From: Pantoea sp. Nvir
GTDB lineage: Bacteria > Pseudomonadota > Gammaproteobacteria > Enterobacterales > Enterobacteriaceae
Direction: 5' to 3'
DNA: 64,000 bases
Assembly (NCBI RefSeq): GCF_009829915.1
Contig: NZ_SZZW01000001.1
Coordinates: 186,001 to 250,000 of the forward strand
Program-made: the position numbers and the translations under genes
Notes under the pieces: model-generated
Told to the model about the DNA's origin: nothing
What the model saw: only the letters and a program-made list of their open reading frames with translations
Database searches by the model: none
In this document: positions 1 to 9,405 of the stretch, piece by piece
How positions within the stretch are numbered: the first letter of the stretch is position 1
Layout of the letters: each line of letters starts with the position of its first letter

Positions 1-644
1 GAGTAGTATTCGCGTTAAAATTGTATCCTTACTTCACAGCCTAGGTGATTTATCCTAAAAAGGTCCACACTCAGCTAGATTGTCTTAGGCATTACACATC
101 ACCAGCACCAGTCTTATCACTGGATAGCGTACTGTATGGATGAGACCGAAGTTCTGTTCTAATAAGAAATAATCTCTAGTGGCAATTAAAGAGGACATTA
201 CATAAGCAGAATGTATCCTAGACCCACCTCCACAGAGTAACATTATTCATCAATCCTAGCATCTAGCTTACGGATGCCCTAACAAGTAAGGATAATGATT
301 CTATCAGAATTGAATTAAAAACTCTTTAAGCAGTTAGCAGTTGTACCTGTCTTGCTAACGGTATGTAGAGTTTTCTCTTATGTTTTTAGAGTGATTATAT
401 TGGGCGAACATAGCTAGCTATGTTCGCCCTTCCATTAATAAAATAAATAATCGAAAGCTCCCATGTTGTAAATAACAAAGTACTTTTAGAACTATCCTTA
501 TGCTCTTTCACAGAAATATTCATATTGAAAAAAAGAGTTACATATAATTTAATCAACCTTGATTATTGCGTTCTTGTTAAACTGTTTAAATCTTAAACTC
601 TCTTTATAATAAACAGTCACTTTTTTAACTCAGGTTAAAATTAC
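1..644. other. gene-free leader upstream of moeA
   Basis: No convincing gene is seen on either strand. The notable structure is a perfect 28-nt palindrome at 402-429, listed separately. A TATAAT hexamer at 605-610, 35 bases before the moeA start, could be its -10 box, but no good -35 box sits at the usual spacing. The rest is AT-rich sequence with stops in all frames, as expected for eroded DNA. Confidence 0.6.
402..429. repeat. perfect 28-nt palindrome
   Basis: The half GGGCGAACATAGCT is followed directly by its exact reverse complement, and the flanking bases 401 and 430 do not pair. As RNA it would fold into a stem of about 12 bp with a four-base loop on either strand. It is not followed by a T-run, so a rho-independent terminator is possible but not clear. 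It is one of four palindromes of exactly this length in the window. Confidence 0.85.
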
Positions 645-1880
645 ATGGTACCCTTTACCACAGAGTTAATTTCTCTAGAGAAGGCAAAGGCAGAAATGCT
701 GGGGCAGCTCCGTCCTCTCCGTGATCACCTTAGCGTACTGCTAGAGGATGCGGTTGGCTTTATCACTGCATTAGTGATCACTTCACCGATCAACGTACCA
801 TCCTTTGATAACTCTGCGATGGATGGTTATGCCGTACGTCTATCTGATCTTCAGTCTAATCAGCCGTTAAAAGTAGCGGGTAAGGCTTGTGCAGGTACGC
901 CTTTTATCAGCGACTGGCCAATAGGTAGTGTGGTGCGCATCATGACTGGTGCACCCGTGCCGACTGGCTGTAATGCAGTAGTAATCCAAGAAAATGCCCT
1001 CGAAGTGGAGGGCGGGGTTTTAATTAATGCACCTGTGCAACCTGGACAAAATATTCGTCGTATAGGTGAGGATATTGCTTGTGGTCAACCAGTTCTAGCA
1101 GCAGGAGTTCGCCTTGGAGCAGCCAAGCTACCGCTGCTCGCTTCGCTTGGTATTACTGAAGTGAAAGTATTGCGCAAGCTACGTGTTGCAATTTTTTCTA
1201 CCGGCAATGAGCTACAAGAAGTTGGGCAGCCTCTAGAGGATGGGCAGATCTATGACATTAATCGATTTGCTATCTCACTGATGTTGCATAAACTCGGTTG
1301 TAAGGTAATCGATCTAGGCATTATCAAAGACGACAAGCATGCAATACTCTACGCCTGTGAAGAGGCAGATCGTCAGGCTGATATAGTAATTAGTACTGGT
1401 GGCATGTCTGTAGGAGAAACAGACTTTACTAAAATTCTCCTGGAGGAGTTGGGATTAATTACTTTTTGGAAGTTAGCAATAAAACCTGGTAAGCCTTTTG
1501 CCTTTGGCCGTTTTGCCAATAGTTGGTTCTGCGGACTTCCAGGCAATCCCGTTTCGGCTGTTGTGACCTTTTACCAGCTTGTGCAACCCCTTATTACCGC
1601 GTTAACTGGACAAAGCGTATCACCGTTTCCCCCACGCTTACGGGCACGTGCAACAGTACGTCTAAAAAAATCACCAGACTACCTTGAGTTCCAGCGCGGC
1701 ATCATGAAACGCGGCACGGATGGAGAGATTCAGGTCCGTAGTACCGGTCATCAAGGTTCGCACATTTTTAGCTCTTTTACAGCTGCAAACTGCTTTATCG
1801 TGCTGGAACGCTCGCGCGGCATAGTTGAACCAGGCGAATGGGTTGATATTGAGCCCTTCAACGCATTACTGGAGGAGTAA
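645..1880 (+). CDS. moeA: molybdopterin molybdenumtransferase MoeA
   Basis: MoeA inserts molybdenum into adenylylated molybdopterin, the last step of molybdenum cofactor synthesis in the cytoplasm. The 411 residues equal the E. coli length and align throughout. Visible family signatures are [12 protein letters not shown] near residue 53, RIMTGAPVP near 98, FSTGNELQ near 185, [11 protein letters not shown] near 250, and KPGKPFAFG followed by [10 protein letters not shown] near 280-300. Its stop codon directly abuts the moeB start, so the two form an operon. No frame damage is seen. Whether the product is useful depends on the upstream moaA/moaC steps, which are not at their usual place beside moaD. 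Confidence 0.95.
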   Translation: MVPFTTELISLEKAKAEMLGQLRPLRDHLSVLLEDAVGFITALVITSPINVPSFDNSAMDGYAVRLSDLQSNQPLKVAGKACAGTPFISDWPIGSVVRIMTGAPVPTGCNAVVIQENALEVEGGVLINAPVQPGQNIRRIGEDIACGQPVLAAGVRLGAAKLPLLASLGITEVKVLRKLRVAIFSTGNELQEVGQPLEDGQIYDINRFAISLMLHKLGCKVIDLGIIKDDKHAILYACEEADRQADIVISTGGMSVGETDFTKILLEELGLITFWKLAIKPGKPFAFGRFANSWFCGLPGNPVSAVVTFYQLVQPLITALTGQSVSPFPPRLRARATVRLKKSPDYLEFQRGIMKRGTDGEIQVRSTGHQGSHIFSSFTAANCFIVLERSRGIVEPGEWVDIEPFNALLEE

Positions 1881-2708
1881 ATGTTATACGAACTCAGCAA
1901 TGAAGAAATATTGCGCTATAATCGTCAGATTATGCTGCGTGGTTTCGACTTAGACGGTCAGGAGAAACTAAAAGCAAGCTGCGCGCTGATTGTCGGCCTC
2001 GGTGGTTTAGGCTGCGCCGCAGTGTCTTATTTAGCTGCAGCAGGCATTGGTACCTTGACTCTGCTCGATTTTGATACAGTATCTCTTTCGAATCTTCAGC
2101 GTCAGATCCTGCACTATGATTCTGATGTGGGCCGCAGAAAGGTGGCTTCTGCTGCAGAGAGCATTGCCGTTATTAATCCCCATGTACATATAAATACGGT
2201 TGACACTATGCTCGAAGAAAATGCTCTTGAGCAGCTTCTCGCTGAGCATAATGTAGTTCTTGACTGTACAGATACAGTACAAATACGGGAACAACTCAAC
2301 CGGCTCTGTCGGACACAACGTGTGCCGCTAGTGTCAGGAGCAGCGATTCGTATGGAAGGACAAATTAGCGTCTTTAACTGGCAGCCAGGAACGCCATGCT
2401 ACCGTTGTATAAGCTGTCTGTTTGGGGAGCAAACACTAAGCTGTGTTGAATCTGGAGTAATGGCACCGTTAGTTGGAGTACTTGGAGCGATGCAAGCAAT
2501 GGAGGCGATCAAAGTTCTGACAGCATTTGGTACTCCCGCTGCATCACGGTTACTAATATATGATGCGATGAGTGCTGACTTTCACAACGTGAAAGTAGCG
2601 CAGAATGCAAATTGTGAAGTATGCTGTGCAGAGGGCATGAAGCCAATTACTTTAAAGATAGGTGGCATAGACAATAAACACAGTGTTCTACAGAATAAGC
2701 GTATATGA
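1881..2708 (+). CDS. moeB: molybdopterin-synthase adenylyltransferase MoeB, C-terminally extended
   Basis: MoeB is an E1-like enzyme that adenylates the C-terminal glycine of MoaD so that it can be sulfurated. The nucleotide-binding GLGGLGC is near residue 38, followed by DFDTVSLSNLQRQ, the catalytic-aspartate segment LDCTD, and two zinc-binding CxxC pairs (CYRC near 172 and CEVC near 241). E. coli MoeB is 249 residues and ends just after the second CxxC pair. Here the frame runs on for about 27 more residues of no known similarity, which suggests that the old stop was lost by mutation. The start abuts the moeA stop, which supports one transcript. The core looks functional. Confidence 0.93.
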   Translation: MLYELSNEEILRYNRQIMLRGFDLDGQEKLKASCALIVGLGGLGCAAVSYLAAAGIGTLTLLDFDTVSLSNLQRQILHYDSDVGRRKVASAAESIAVINPHVHINTVDTMLEENALEQLLAEHNVVLDCTDTVQIREQLNRLCRTQRVPLVSGAAIRMEGQISVFNWQPGTPCYRCISCLFGEQTLSCVESGVMAPLVGVLGAMQAMEAIKVLTAFGTPAASRLLIYDAMSADFHNVKVAQNANCEVCCAEGMKPITLKIGGIDNKHSVLQNKRI

Positions 2709-3588
2709 TAGCACTTGACCTAAATATTAGGTATCCTTCTAGCTAGATATCACTTTCCTGCCTATACTGATTCCTCTAATAAAACACGTGCTGCATTCCT
2801 TGGTAAGAATAAGGAAGTAACATAATCTTACTAAGACGTTATCAGTACGCTCACAGCTATTTTTCGTCCACTGCCAATGAAAGTTTTAAAATTTAACATT
2901 CAAATGATCAACCTTTACTCAGTATGAATATTACCTAGCGGCTTGTAGAATAATTTCTACCTTTTTAAACCCAATAAAGGTGTGTTTTGTTAAAAACTTT
3001 TACTGTATCTAATTTAATTTTATTAATTTGTTTTCTGCATAATGCTATCCAAGGCGATTTATTAGTATGAGTATTAACACTAGAAATTATCTGGTAAAAG
3101 AGCACAAGTCTATACTTTACCTGTTTCTTTAAATTTTCCGTAAATAATCGCTCTTATGCATACCTTAGCTCACTCATATAGTAGTCATAATTGTATTGTA
3201 AATTTGTAATTTGTCGAAATGAAGAGTGACGATCTTATTTTAAGAGATATAGCAACATAATTATAATTCTGTTCTCATATTAACAATATAACTATTAGGG
3301 ATAGAAGAATATTTCTGCTATTTAGCATATGGGTATTTTCATAAAAGTATGATTTATTACTAGTGTTTGCTTCAATTAAACTTTAACGATGCTTGCAGCT
3401 AAATTTAAGAGCAATTTTTTTCAAAAAAATATTAAAAGCGAATTACATGTTAGTATTACTAATTATTAAGCAGGTATTGTTTTATAGATAAGTCGTGATG
3501 TAATCTTTATGCCAGAAATCGAACTACCTTATATCAGTCTTAAACATACAGTTTGAGGCAATTCACTGTTGTGGAGTAAAAATCGAAA
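2709..3588. other. intergenic, no gene recognised
   Basis: About 0.9 kb of AT-rich sequence between moeB and the hns terminator. One short frame on the + strand (about 2987-3070, beginning LLKTFTVSNLILLICF) reads like the start of a secretion signal but ends after about 28 codons, so I treat it as a possible fragment of a lost exported protein. Nothing else is readable. Confidence 0.5.
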
Positions 3589-3614
3589 AGCCGGTGGCTT
3601 TTAAACCGCCGGCT
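3589..3614 (-). terminator. terminator behind hns
   Basis: AGCCGGTGG (3589-3597) pairs with CCGCCGGCT (3606-3614), with one G-U pair. On the minus strand the hairpin is followed by TTTTCGATTTTT. It lies about 30 bases beyond the hns stop, as expected for its rho-independent terminator. Confidence 0.8.
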
Positions 3615-3644
3615 ACCGCTTTCAAGGATGAGAGAGAATTTTTA

Positions 3645-4046
3645 TTAGCCAATTAAGAAGTCGTCGAGGCTTTTACCCGCGTTTAGAGCCTTTTTAATTG
3701 CTGCAGGAGTACGGCCCTGACCTGTCCAAAATTTTTCTTCACCGTTCTCATCGGCGTAAGAATATTTAGCTGGACGCGGCGCTCGTTTCACACGTTTTTT
3801 ACTTATTTCCAATGCTCCTAGTAATTCATTTGGATCGATGCCATCCGCTAACAACATTTCACGATATTTAGAAAGTTTTTCTTCTTTTTCTCTGTTCTGT
3901 GTTTCTTCAGCTTCTACTTCTTCACGACGTTCTGTGACTACTACTGTTAATTTTTCTAGAATTTCTTCCAAATCGTTTAATGGAAGTTCACGTGCCTGTG
4001 CACGCAATGTGCGAATGTTGTTCAGAATTTTAAATGCATCATTCAT
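3645..4046 (-). CDS. hns: nucleoid-associated silencer H-NS
   Basis: H-NS coats AT-rich DNA, bridges it and represses transcription. The N-terminal oligomerisation half begins [20 protein letters not shown] and is followed by a charged coiled coil with a [16 protein letters not shown] segment. The C-terminal DNA-binding domain has [21 protein letters not shown], with the TGQGRTP minor-groove hook, and ends KSLDDFLIG. It has 133 residues, against 137 in E. coli. The open frame continues 65 codons upstream, but the start at 4046 gives the family N-terminus. The N-terminal motif is closer to H-NS than to its paralogue StpA. A working copy would be relevant to the many AT-rich decayed regions here. 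Confidence 0.93.
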   Translation of the reverse strand: MNDAFKILNNIRTLRAQARELPLNDLEEILEKLTVVVTERREEVEAEETQNREKEEKLSKYREMLLADGIDPNELLGALEISKKRVKRAPRPAKYSYADENGEEKFWTGQGRTPAAIKKALNAGKSLDDFLIG

Positions 4047-4494
4047 TATAATGTCCTTGATTATAAGGTTTTCATAAAACTGAAGAGATAAGATTAACCA
4101 ATTTAAATAAAAAAATAAATTAATTTTTAAGTAAACAAATTCAGAAGCTCTAGCATAACTTTTTATTTGACATCTTGAGCTAATACTCAATATATCATTA
4201 ATAATGAAGTAATAACGACCGTCAAAAAATAAAAACTCCAAACCCTTATATTATCAGTTACTGTACTTAATTTTGATAGTTATCATAGAAAATTTAAATA
4301 ATCAAAATCATCATATTTTAAAAAAATATTTTAGATATATATAATTCTCTTTTAACCCTTATGTTAACTGGCAGATAAGATGAAAGAAGAAAAGAACAGA
4401 TGATAAATAGATAAAAAAACCGGATTCTATACCGGCTTTGAATGTAATAGATAATCTATTACTAGGATAGTCTATTCGTATCACTATGCAGTAT
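4047..4494. other. intergenic between hns and the sugar transporter gene
   Basis: AT-rich spacer that should carry the hns promoter on the minus strand and the transporter terminator at 4413-4437. No gene is supported. The 62-codon frame at 4359-4547 is spurious and runs into the transporter. Confidence 0.55.
4413..4437 (-). terminator. terminator behind the sugar-porter gene
   Basis: On the minus strand AGCCGG pairs with CCGGTT across an eight-base loop and is followed by seven T residues (plus-strand A-run at 4413-4419). It lies about 60 bases after the transporter stop. Confidence 0.7.
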
Positions 4495-5949
4495 TTATCT
4501 GACAACTCCATGATTGCTAGAGAGCTTTGCGTGTAGATAATGTTCAATTTGCTCCAGACTACAGTTGCGAGTTTCTGGTACGTATTTAATCACGAACATC
4601 GTTCCTGCGATCCCCACTAATGCAAATATAAAGAAAACACCTGCTAACCCAATTCTCGCTAGCAAAATTGGGAACATAAATGAAATAAGAAAATTGGCAA
4701 GCCACATTGCGAATACTGCGCCACCCATAAAAGTACCGCGTAGGCGTGTTGGAAAAATTTCTGATAACAGCAACCAAGTCACTGGCGATAGAGTTCCTTG
4801 CTGGAAGCTTAAAAACATCAGCATACCGAGCAGTACCATATAGCTACGGAGCATATCGAGTTGGCCATGAATAGTTTCAGGTATGAAGAAAGTCACTATA
4901 CCGATAAATACTAAACAGGTAGTACAGCCTAGCTGACCAATAATAGTCATAGTACGACGGCCTATTTTTCCTAGCAACCACATACCTACAAAAGTCATTA
5001 ACACGGATATTACGCCGTTGGAAATAGTAGCGAATAGAGCGGAGCTATCATTCATGCCAACAGCTTTTAACATAGTTGGAGCATAGTACATGATGGTATT
5101 CACGCCAGTCAGCTGCTGAATAACCGCAATTCCTATACCGATAAGAAATAATTTAAAGAGCCATGGGTTACGCAATGCGTTTAGATGTAATCGTTGGTGT
5201 TGTGCTGTAGCTAGCGTTTGTTCGATCTCTGTTAGTTCCCACTCAACATCCTGTCGGGCGCGAGTACGTTCTAACACTTTGCGCGCCTCTGCTAAACGAC
5301 CTTTCATTACATACCACCGAGGTGTGTCTGGCATAAAAATCATTCCACAGAAAAGCAGTACAGCTGGCAATGTTGCCACCGCCAACATCCATCGCCAAGT
5401 ATTTTCACCGCCCCAGACAGAATTGAAGCTAGCATTGGAAATATAAGCAAGCATTTGGCCGAAGACAATCATTAGTTCTTGAAGAGTGACTAATTGTCCC
5501 CGTCGGTTAGCAGGCGCAATTTCTGCAATATAGATAGGCACAGTAGCCGCCGAACCACCTACCGCTGCGCCCAAAACCAGACGGAAGAAGATCATCGATC
5601 CTACATTAGGCGCTATTGAAGTACCTAACGCTCCGACAGCAAAGATTATTGCTAGAATTAGAATAATTTTTTTACGCCCGGCAGCCACACCAAAATATCC
5701 AGAAGCTAACGCACCAAACGCCGCGCCGAAAAGTAAACTACTAGTTACTAGACCGGTGGTGAATGGTGTTAGATTAAGTTCTGGTCCCATAAACAGCAAT
5801 GCGCCAGAAATTACGCCAGTATCGTACCCGAACAATAAACCACCCAAGGTGGCAACTACAGCAATTACTTTTACAAAAGGTTCAGTGCGTGTATTGCTGC
5901 TGCTAAGCCTTAACTCCTTATTTAGTATAAGGTGGTTTTTTCTGGACAT
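4495..5949 (-). CDS. major facilitator sugar-porter family transporter
   Basis: A 12-helix inner-membrane symporter of the sugar porter family (GalP/AraE/XylE/IolT type), which usually imports a hexose, pentose or inositol with a proton. Family marks in order are YDTGVISGALLF in helix 1, AAGRKK after helix 2, PIYIAEIAPANRRGQL, PDTPRWYVMKGR before the central loop, QQLTGVNTIMYYAPT in helix 7, GKIGRR after helix 8, and PETRNCSLEQIE at the C-terminus. I chose the ATG at 5949 because AGGAG lies six to seven bases upstream; the longer frame adds 28 unsupported residues. The substrate cannot be told from sequence: the helix 7 motif is shared by galactose, glucose and inositol porters. It stands alone with its own terminator. 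Confidence 0.85.
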   Translation of the reverse strand: MSRKNHLILNKELRLSSSNTRTEPFVKVIAVVATLGGLLFGYDTGVISGALLFMGPELNLTPFTTGLVTSSLLFGAAFGALASGYFGVAAGRKKIILILAIIFAVGALGTSIAPNVGSMIFFRLVLGAAVGGSAATVPIYIAEIAPANRRGQLVTLQELMIVFGQMLAYISNASFNSVWGGENTWRWMLAVATLPAVLLFCGMIFMPDTPRWYVMKGRLAEARKVLERTRARQDVEWELTEIEQTLATAQHQRLHLNALRNPWLFKLFLIGIGIAVIQQLTGVNTIMYYAPTMLKAVGMNDSSALFATISNGVISVLMTFVGMWLLGKIGRRTMTIIGQLGCTTCLVFIGIVTFFIPETIHGQLDMLRSYMVLLGMLMFLSFQQGTLSPVTWLLLSEIFPTRLRGTFMGGAVFAMWLANFLISFMFPILLARIGLAGVFFIFALVGIAGTMFVIKYVPETRNCSLEQIEHYLHAKLSSNHGVVR

Positions 5950-6431
5950 AAAATCTCCTGATAATATCCAATCGTAAAGCGACGATAGATTATTCCTATG
6001 GTACATATAAAATATGAAATATAAATTTTGCAAGATGCATCAAATATTCCGATTCAATGCATATTGAAAATCACTACTATAACCGGAAAGAATTTTAATA
6101 AGCATGCTAAGATGCCGTGTTCTTTGACGTATATCAGAGGCAAAAAAATTATTTCATTAATAATAGCGTAGGTGCATGACACGCAGAGGTACAACAGAGT
6201 GGTCGAAAATAAAGGCTGAGTGTAAAAGAAAAAAAAGTTAATAAGCTTTCATTTTGTTTTTATCAATACATTAAAATCTAGTAATAAACACTATGTATTA
6301 AATACTTTCATAAAAGTAAATCTATTCTGCTTGAGTACACCACTGGCCATAACAGGACCATTACATCGTTTGCTTCTTAGTGCTACTAAAGTAGAAAGTA
6401 TGCAGTATTTCAACATAGCAATACAGGTTAA
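5950..6431. other. intergenic, transporter promoter region
   Basis: AT-rich spacer between the transporter start and the mntR stop. It contains the transporter ribosome-binding site. No operator I can name and no gene remnant is seen. Confidence 0.5.
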
Positions 6432-6893
6432 TTAGCTGCAGCTTTCATAGAATATCTGGAAAACCGCCAAAGTTTCATCGCTGACGTGATGTTCAATTCC
6501 TTCGGAATCACGACGAGCAATTTCTGGACTAATGCCTAGCGCAAGTAGAAAAGTTTCTACAATATGATGACGAACACGGCTTTCAGATGCTAATTTTTCG
6601 CCTGCTCCAGTAAGAAATATGCCGCGATAAGGTACTTGATCTACAAGTCCGGCACTAATGAGTTTCTTCAACATTTTGGCGACAGTAGGCTGTGAAACTC
6701 CTAAGCGTGCTGCCATATCAACTTGGCGTGCTTCACCAAATTCGCTGATTAAGTCTGATATCAACTCAACATAATCATCAATTAATTCGCGACGGTGCGC
6801 TTCGCGTACTTTTTGAAAGCCTTCGACATGTTTTTCAATATCTTTTAGGGCTCCTTGTAGAAGGGAGGTGCCGTTTTTAGAATAATGATTCAT
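6432..6893 (-). CDS. mntR: manganese-responsive transcriptional regulator MntR
   Basis: MntR is a DtxR-family repressor that binds DNA when charged with Mn(II) and controls manganese uptake and export genes. It has 153 residues (155 in E. coli). The winged-helix domain includes [20 protein letters not shown] (residues about 56-75) and the wing [14 protein letters not shown]. The C-terminal dimer and metal domain keeps [13 protein letters not shown] and the [11 protein letters not shown] metal ligands. The ORF is undamaged. Neither mntH nor mntP is in the window, so its targets lie elsewhere. Its survival contrasts with the destroyed fur at 58.2 kb. Confidence 0.93.
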   Translation of the reverse strand: MNHYSKNGTSLLQGALKDIEKHVEGFQKVREAHRRELIDDYVELISDLISEFGEARQVDMAARLGVSQPTVAKMLKKLISAGLVDQVPYRGIFLTGAGEKLASESRVRHHIVETFLLALGISPEIARRDSEGIEHHVSDETLAVFQIFYESCS

Positions 6894-7458
6894 TTAGCTT
6901 CCTCTTTATTATTTCTTGTGCTCGCGCTATAATGCGCATTCACTGCGCTTATTACAAAATAAGCACACAGAAGCTCAAATTCTTCTTAAAATAATTTACT
7001 ACGTGGTATATAGATTTTTCGCTTAGTTGAGAAACTTTAATAGGGTTACGCAATATAATATAAAGCTGATAAGCTCTATCATTATAAAGTATTACTAATA
7101 TTTTTTCTTATTTATCAATTTGATTACCTTTTTCTACAATAGCACTGATTATGCGGTTCGTCATGATTAAAATGACACGCTGATTTGTTATAAATGTTTC
7201 TGGGTAGAAAACATCTCTCTATCCACAGTTTCAACCTTTAAAAGTTTTTCTACTAAGATATTACCTTCCTGTTTTCTCTGGTGTTGATAAAAAAATGCTA
7301 AGCAAAAAAATACAATGATTTTATGATGGTACAAATTCTACATCTCATGTGGTTCAATGTCTCTTTTTGTTATTTTTTTCTTATATGAAATATTTTGCTT
7401 TGTATAAAGAATCTTGTTTGCACTTTTAGGAAAATAACTTTCGATTCCTTATCTGTGG
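6894..7458. other. intergenic between mntR and ompX terminator
   Basis: Contains the mntR upstream region, with GCGC repeats around a TATAAT-like sequence at 6923-6936 and a 7-bp hairpin (GCTTATT/AATAAGC, about 6956-6973). No gene is seen. The E. coli small gene mntS lies near mntR, but I cannot recognise a copy here. Confidence 0.5.
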
Positions 7459-7516
7459 TTTAGGCCAGTTGCATAAAAACGGCCACGGAGGGCCGTTTTT
7501 ATGCAACTGGCCTAAA
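7459..7516. terminator. very long perfect hairpin behind ompX
   Basis: A 26-nt arm (7459-7484), a six-base loop ACGGAG (7485-7490) and a 26-nt arm (7491-7516) that is its exact reverse complement. The arms contain GGCCGTTTTTATGC, so either strand yields a GC-rich stem top. It starts 11 bases beyond the ompX stop and presumably ends ompX mRNA. A 26-bp stem without a mismatch is unusually long for a bacterial terminator. Confidence 0.85.
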
Positions 7517-7527
7517 CAAATTAAAGC

Positions 7528-8037
7528 TTAGAAGCGGTAACCTATGCCAGCCATCCAAGTACTAACATCAATATTACGGATGCGACTTTGCTCGTAGCCT
7601 AAGTCTATAGCCAAGTTTTGAACTGGGTTAAACTGTAGACCGGCACCATAAGAAAAACCTAAGTCGCTATTACTGAATTTATGTCTAGAACGGTAAGTCA
7701 TTCTTTCCTTCTGAAATTTACCATAGCCACCACCGACCACACCGTAAATGCTTACCCAATCATTAAAACGATAAACAGGACCAGTGGTCAAACTATAGTA
7801 CTGATTTTTGTGATAGTAATGAGATGCAGACTTCCCTCTTTCAGTAAAGGTGAAAGAATTGCTCCAACCAAATGGTTCCAAGTTACCTTCGTAACGGTAT
7901 TTCAAGTTTAAACCATTAGCTCTGTTAGCCATTCCATGATAGTCTGATTGAGCAAAGCCACCGGTGATTGTGCTCTGCGCCATTGCAGAACTTGACAAAA
8001 TACAAGCCAATGCTGAAAGACATGCAATTTTTTTCAT
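7528..8037 (-). CDS. ompX: outer-membrane beta-barrel protein OmpX
   Basis: OmpX is a small eight-stranded outer-membrane barrel linked to adhesion, surface interaction and stress. It has 169 residues (171 in E. coli). The signal peptide MKKIACLSALACILSSSAMA is followed by the mature start QSTITGGFAQSDYHG. Alternating beta strands end with the aromatic C-terminus GIGYRF required for assembly by the BAM complex. I chose the ATG at 8037 because GAGG lies at good spacing; an in-frame GTG two codons upstream is less likely. The gene is monocistronic, ended by the hairpin at 7459-7516. Confidence 0.95.
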   Translation of the reverse strand: MKKIACLSALACILSSSAMAQSTITGGFAQSDYHGMANRANGLNLKYRYEGNLEPFGWSNSFTFTERGKSASHYYHKNQYYSLTTGPVYRFNDWVSIYGVVGGGYGKFQKERMTYRSRHKFSNSDLGFSYGAGLQFNPVQNLAIDLGYEQSRIRNIDVSTWMAGIGYRF

Positions 8038-8481
8038 AAACACCTCAAATATAATAATACTTCTCTCATGACAATCTTAAAAATATCAAACTGGCAAGAA
8101 AGGTTGCCTAAAATTTGCCTAAAAATTGCCATACAATAGAACATTAGGTGTTACACAACGTCAATATTTTTTACTATCCTGTTAATTTTTTAATTAAAAA
8201 CGATCTTACCCAACTCTTTTTAATTTTTAAAAGAAACTTTACAGTCAAGTCTACTTTTAACAAGTTAGACATTTGTTTACAAAAATATCATTAAGAAGAT
8301 AATTCATCACTTGACATTGCTTCTCCTTGATCACTGTATCTTTATTACATTAATTGACACATTGTACATATGTTGATGACCAAGATACATTTACAAAATA
8401 TCTTTCCCTCCCTTCAATAAATATTCGATGCCGATATTCCTTATTACCACTACTAGTAGTAGATAATATTAACTAAGCGTG

Positions 8482-8511
8482 GCTTCTCTCACTAGAGAAG
8501 CTCTTTTTTTT
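8482..8511 (+). terminator. orphan rho-independent terminator
   Basis: GCTTCTCT (8482-8489), loop CACT, AGAGAAGC (8494-8501), then TC and eight T residues. It is a textbook terminator on the + strand, but no gene is recognisable upstream of it; ompX lies on the other strand. It may be left from a lost gene, for example the dps/rhtA region of E. coli, or end an unrecognised small RNA. Confidence 0.8.
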
Positions 8512-9079
8512 GCTAGCTACAACATTTATTACCGCACTACGTTCGGGATTCAGTAATCTTTTACTCTATTTTTTTAAAATCTGGCTACATATTCTTCATA
8601 TGTGAGCCATATTAGCTGCATCGGCTATGATTTTTAGTATTTTTTTGTAAGCACATGCAGATCTTAAATCCTAAGAGAACAGCAAATACCAACTACCTTA
8701 ATACACTGTACATTAAAAATGATTGAAGAAAAATCTTCTGAGAGGCCATTATTGAATAATATCTCAAAATATCATGAGTCTAGGACCTCTCCGTTTTTAT
8801 AACCTGATTCACTCATTTAGAGATGTAAATATACCAAGAATACCGTCCATACTAAAGCCACCTCTTATGTTAGTAAGAAGCGCCTCCTAAAAAGGAAATT
8901 TTCAACATTTAAGATTAAATGTATTAATTTAGTGCACAATAAAAAAATTAGCACAGTTTTTCTTTATCTCCTTACCATAAAGCGGCCCCAACCTAGGCAG
9001 GCAACTCTTCTTCCAAATCGGAGCCAGAGCGCTTGTTATCTTCATTACTACAAGTAATCAAATGGATTAAGAACCACGG

Positions 9080-9109
9080 CAACATGTCTATTATAGACTA
9101 CATGTTGCA
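9080..9109. repeat. nested inverted repeat
   Basis: GCAACATGT (9080-9088) is the reverse complement of ACATGTTGC (9101-9109). An inner GTCTA/TAGAC pair (9087-9099) overlaps it. It lies in the desert with no associated gene. Confidence 0.6.
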
Positions 9110-9364
9110 TTAAGCCTTGCTCAACAAACAATGATAACAAATTTATAATTTGCTATATGTAATTTCCGCCTTCCAAGAAAAATTAGAAGCCAATCGCAAT
9201 ATTGATTACACATTTTATCACTTGTTTATGGTACGCCCCTAGCACAAAGAACATCAATTACCGCATCTAGGTAACAAAACTGATTGTAGAAACGGTCACT
9301 CTTTAAACAACTACTAGACACCATTTACTTTTATAATCTCCATCAAACCTACTCGCTCTCTCCA

Positions 9365-9405
9365 CAATAGGGTTTTCTATGAATTTTCTATAAAAGACCC
9401 TATTG
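9365..9405. repeat. 9-bp inverted repeat with 23-nt spacer
   Basis: CAATAGGGT (9365-9373) is the exact reverse complement of ACCCTATTG (9397-9405). It has no T-run and no adjacent gene. Function unknown. Confidence 0.55.
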
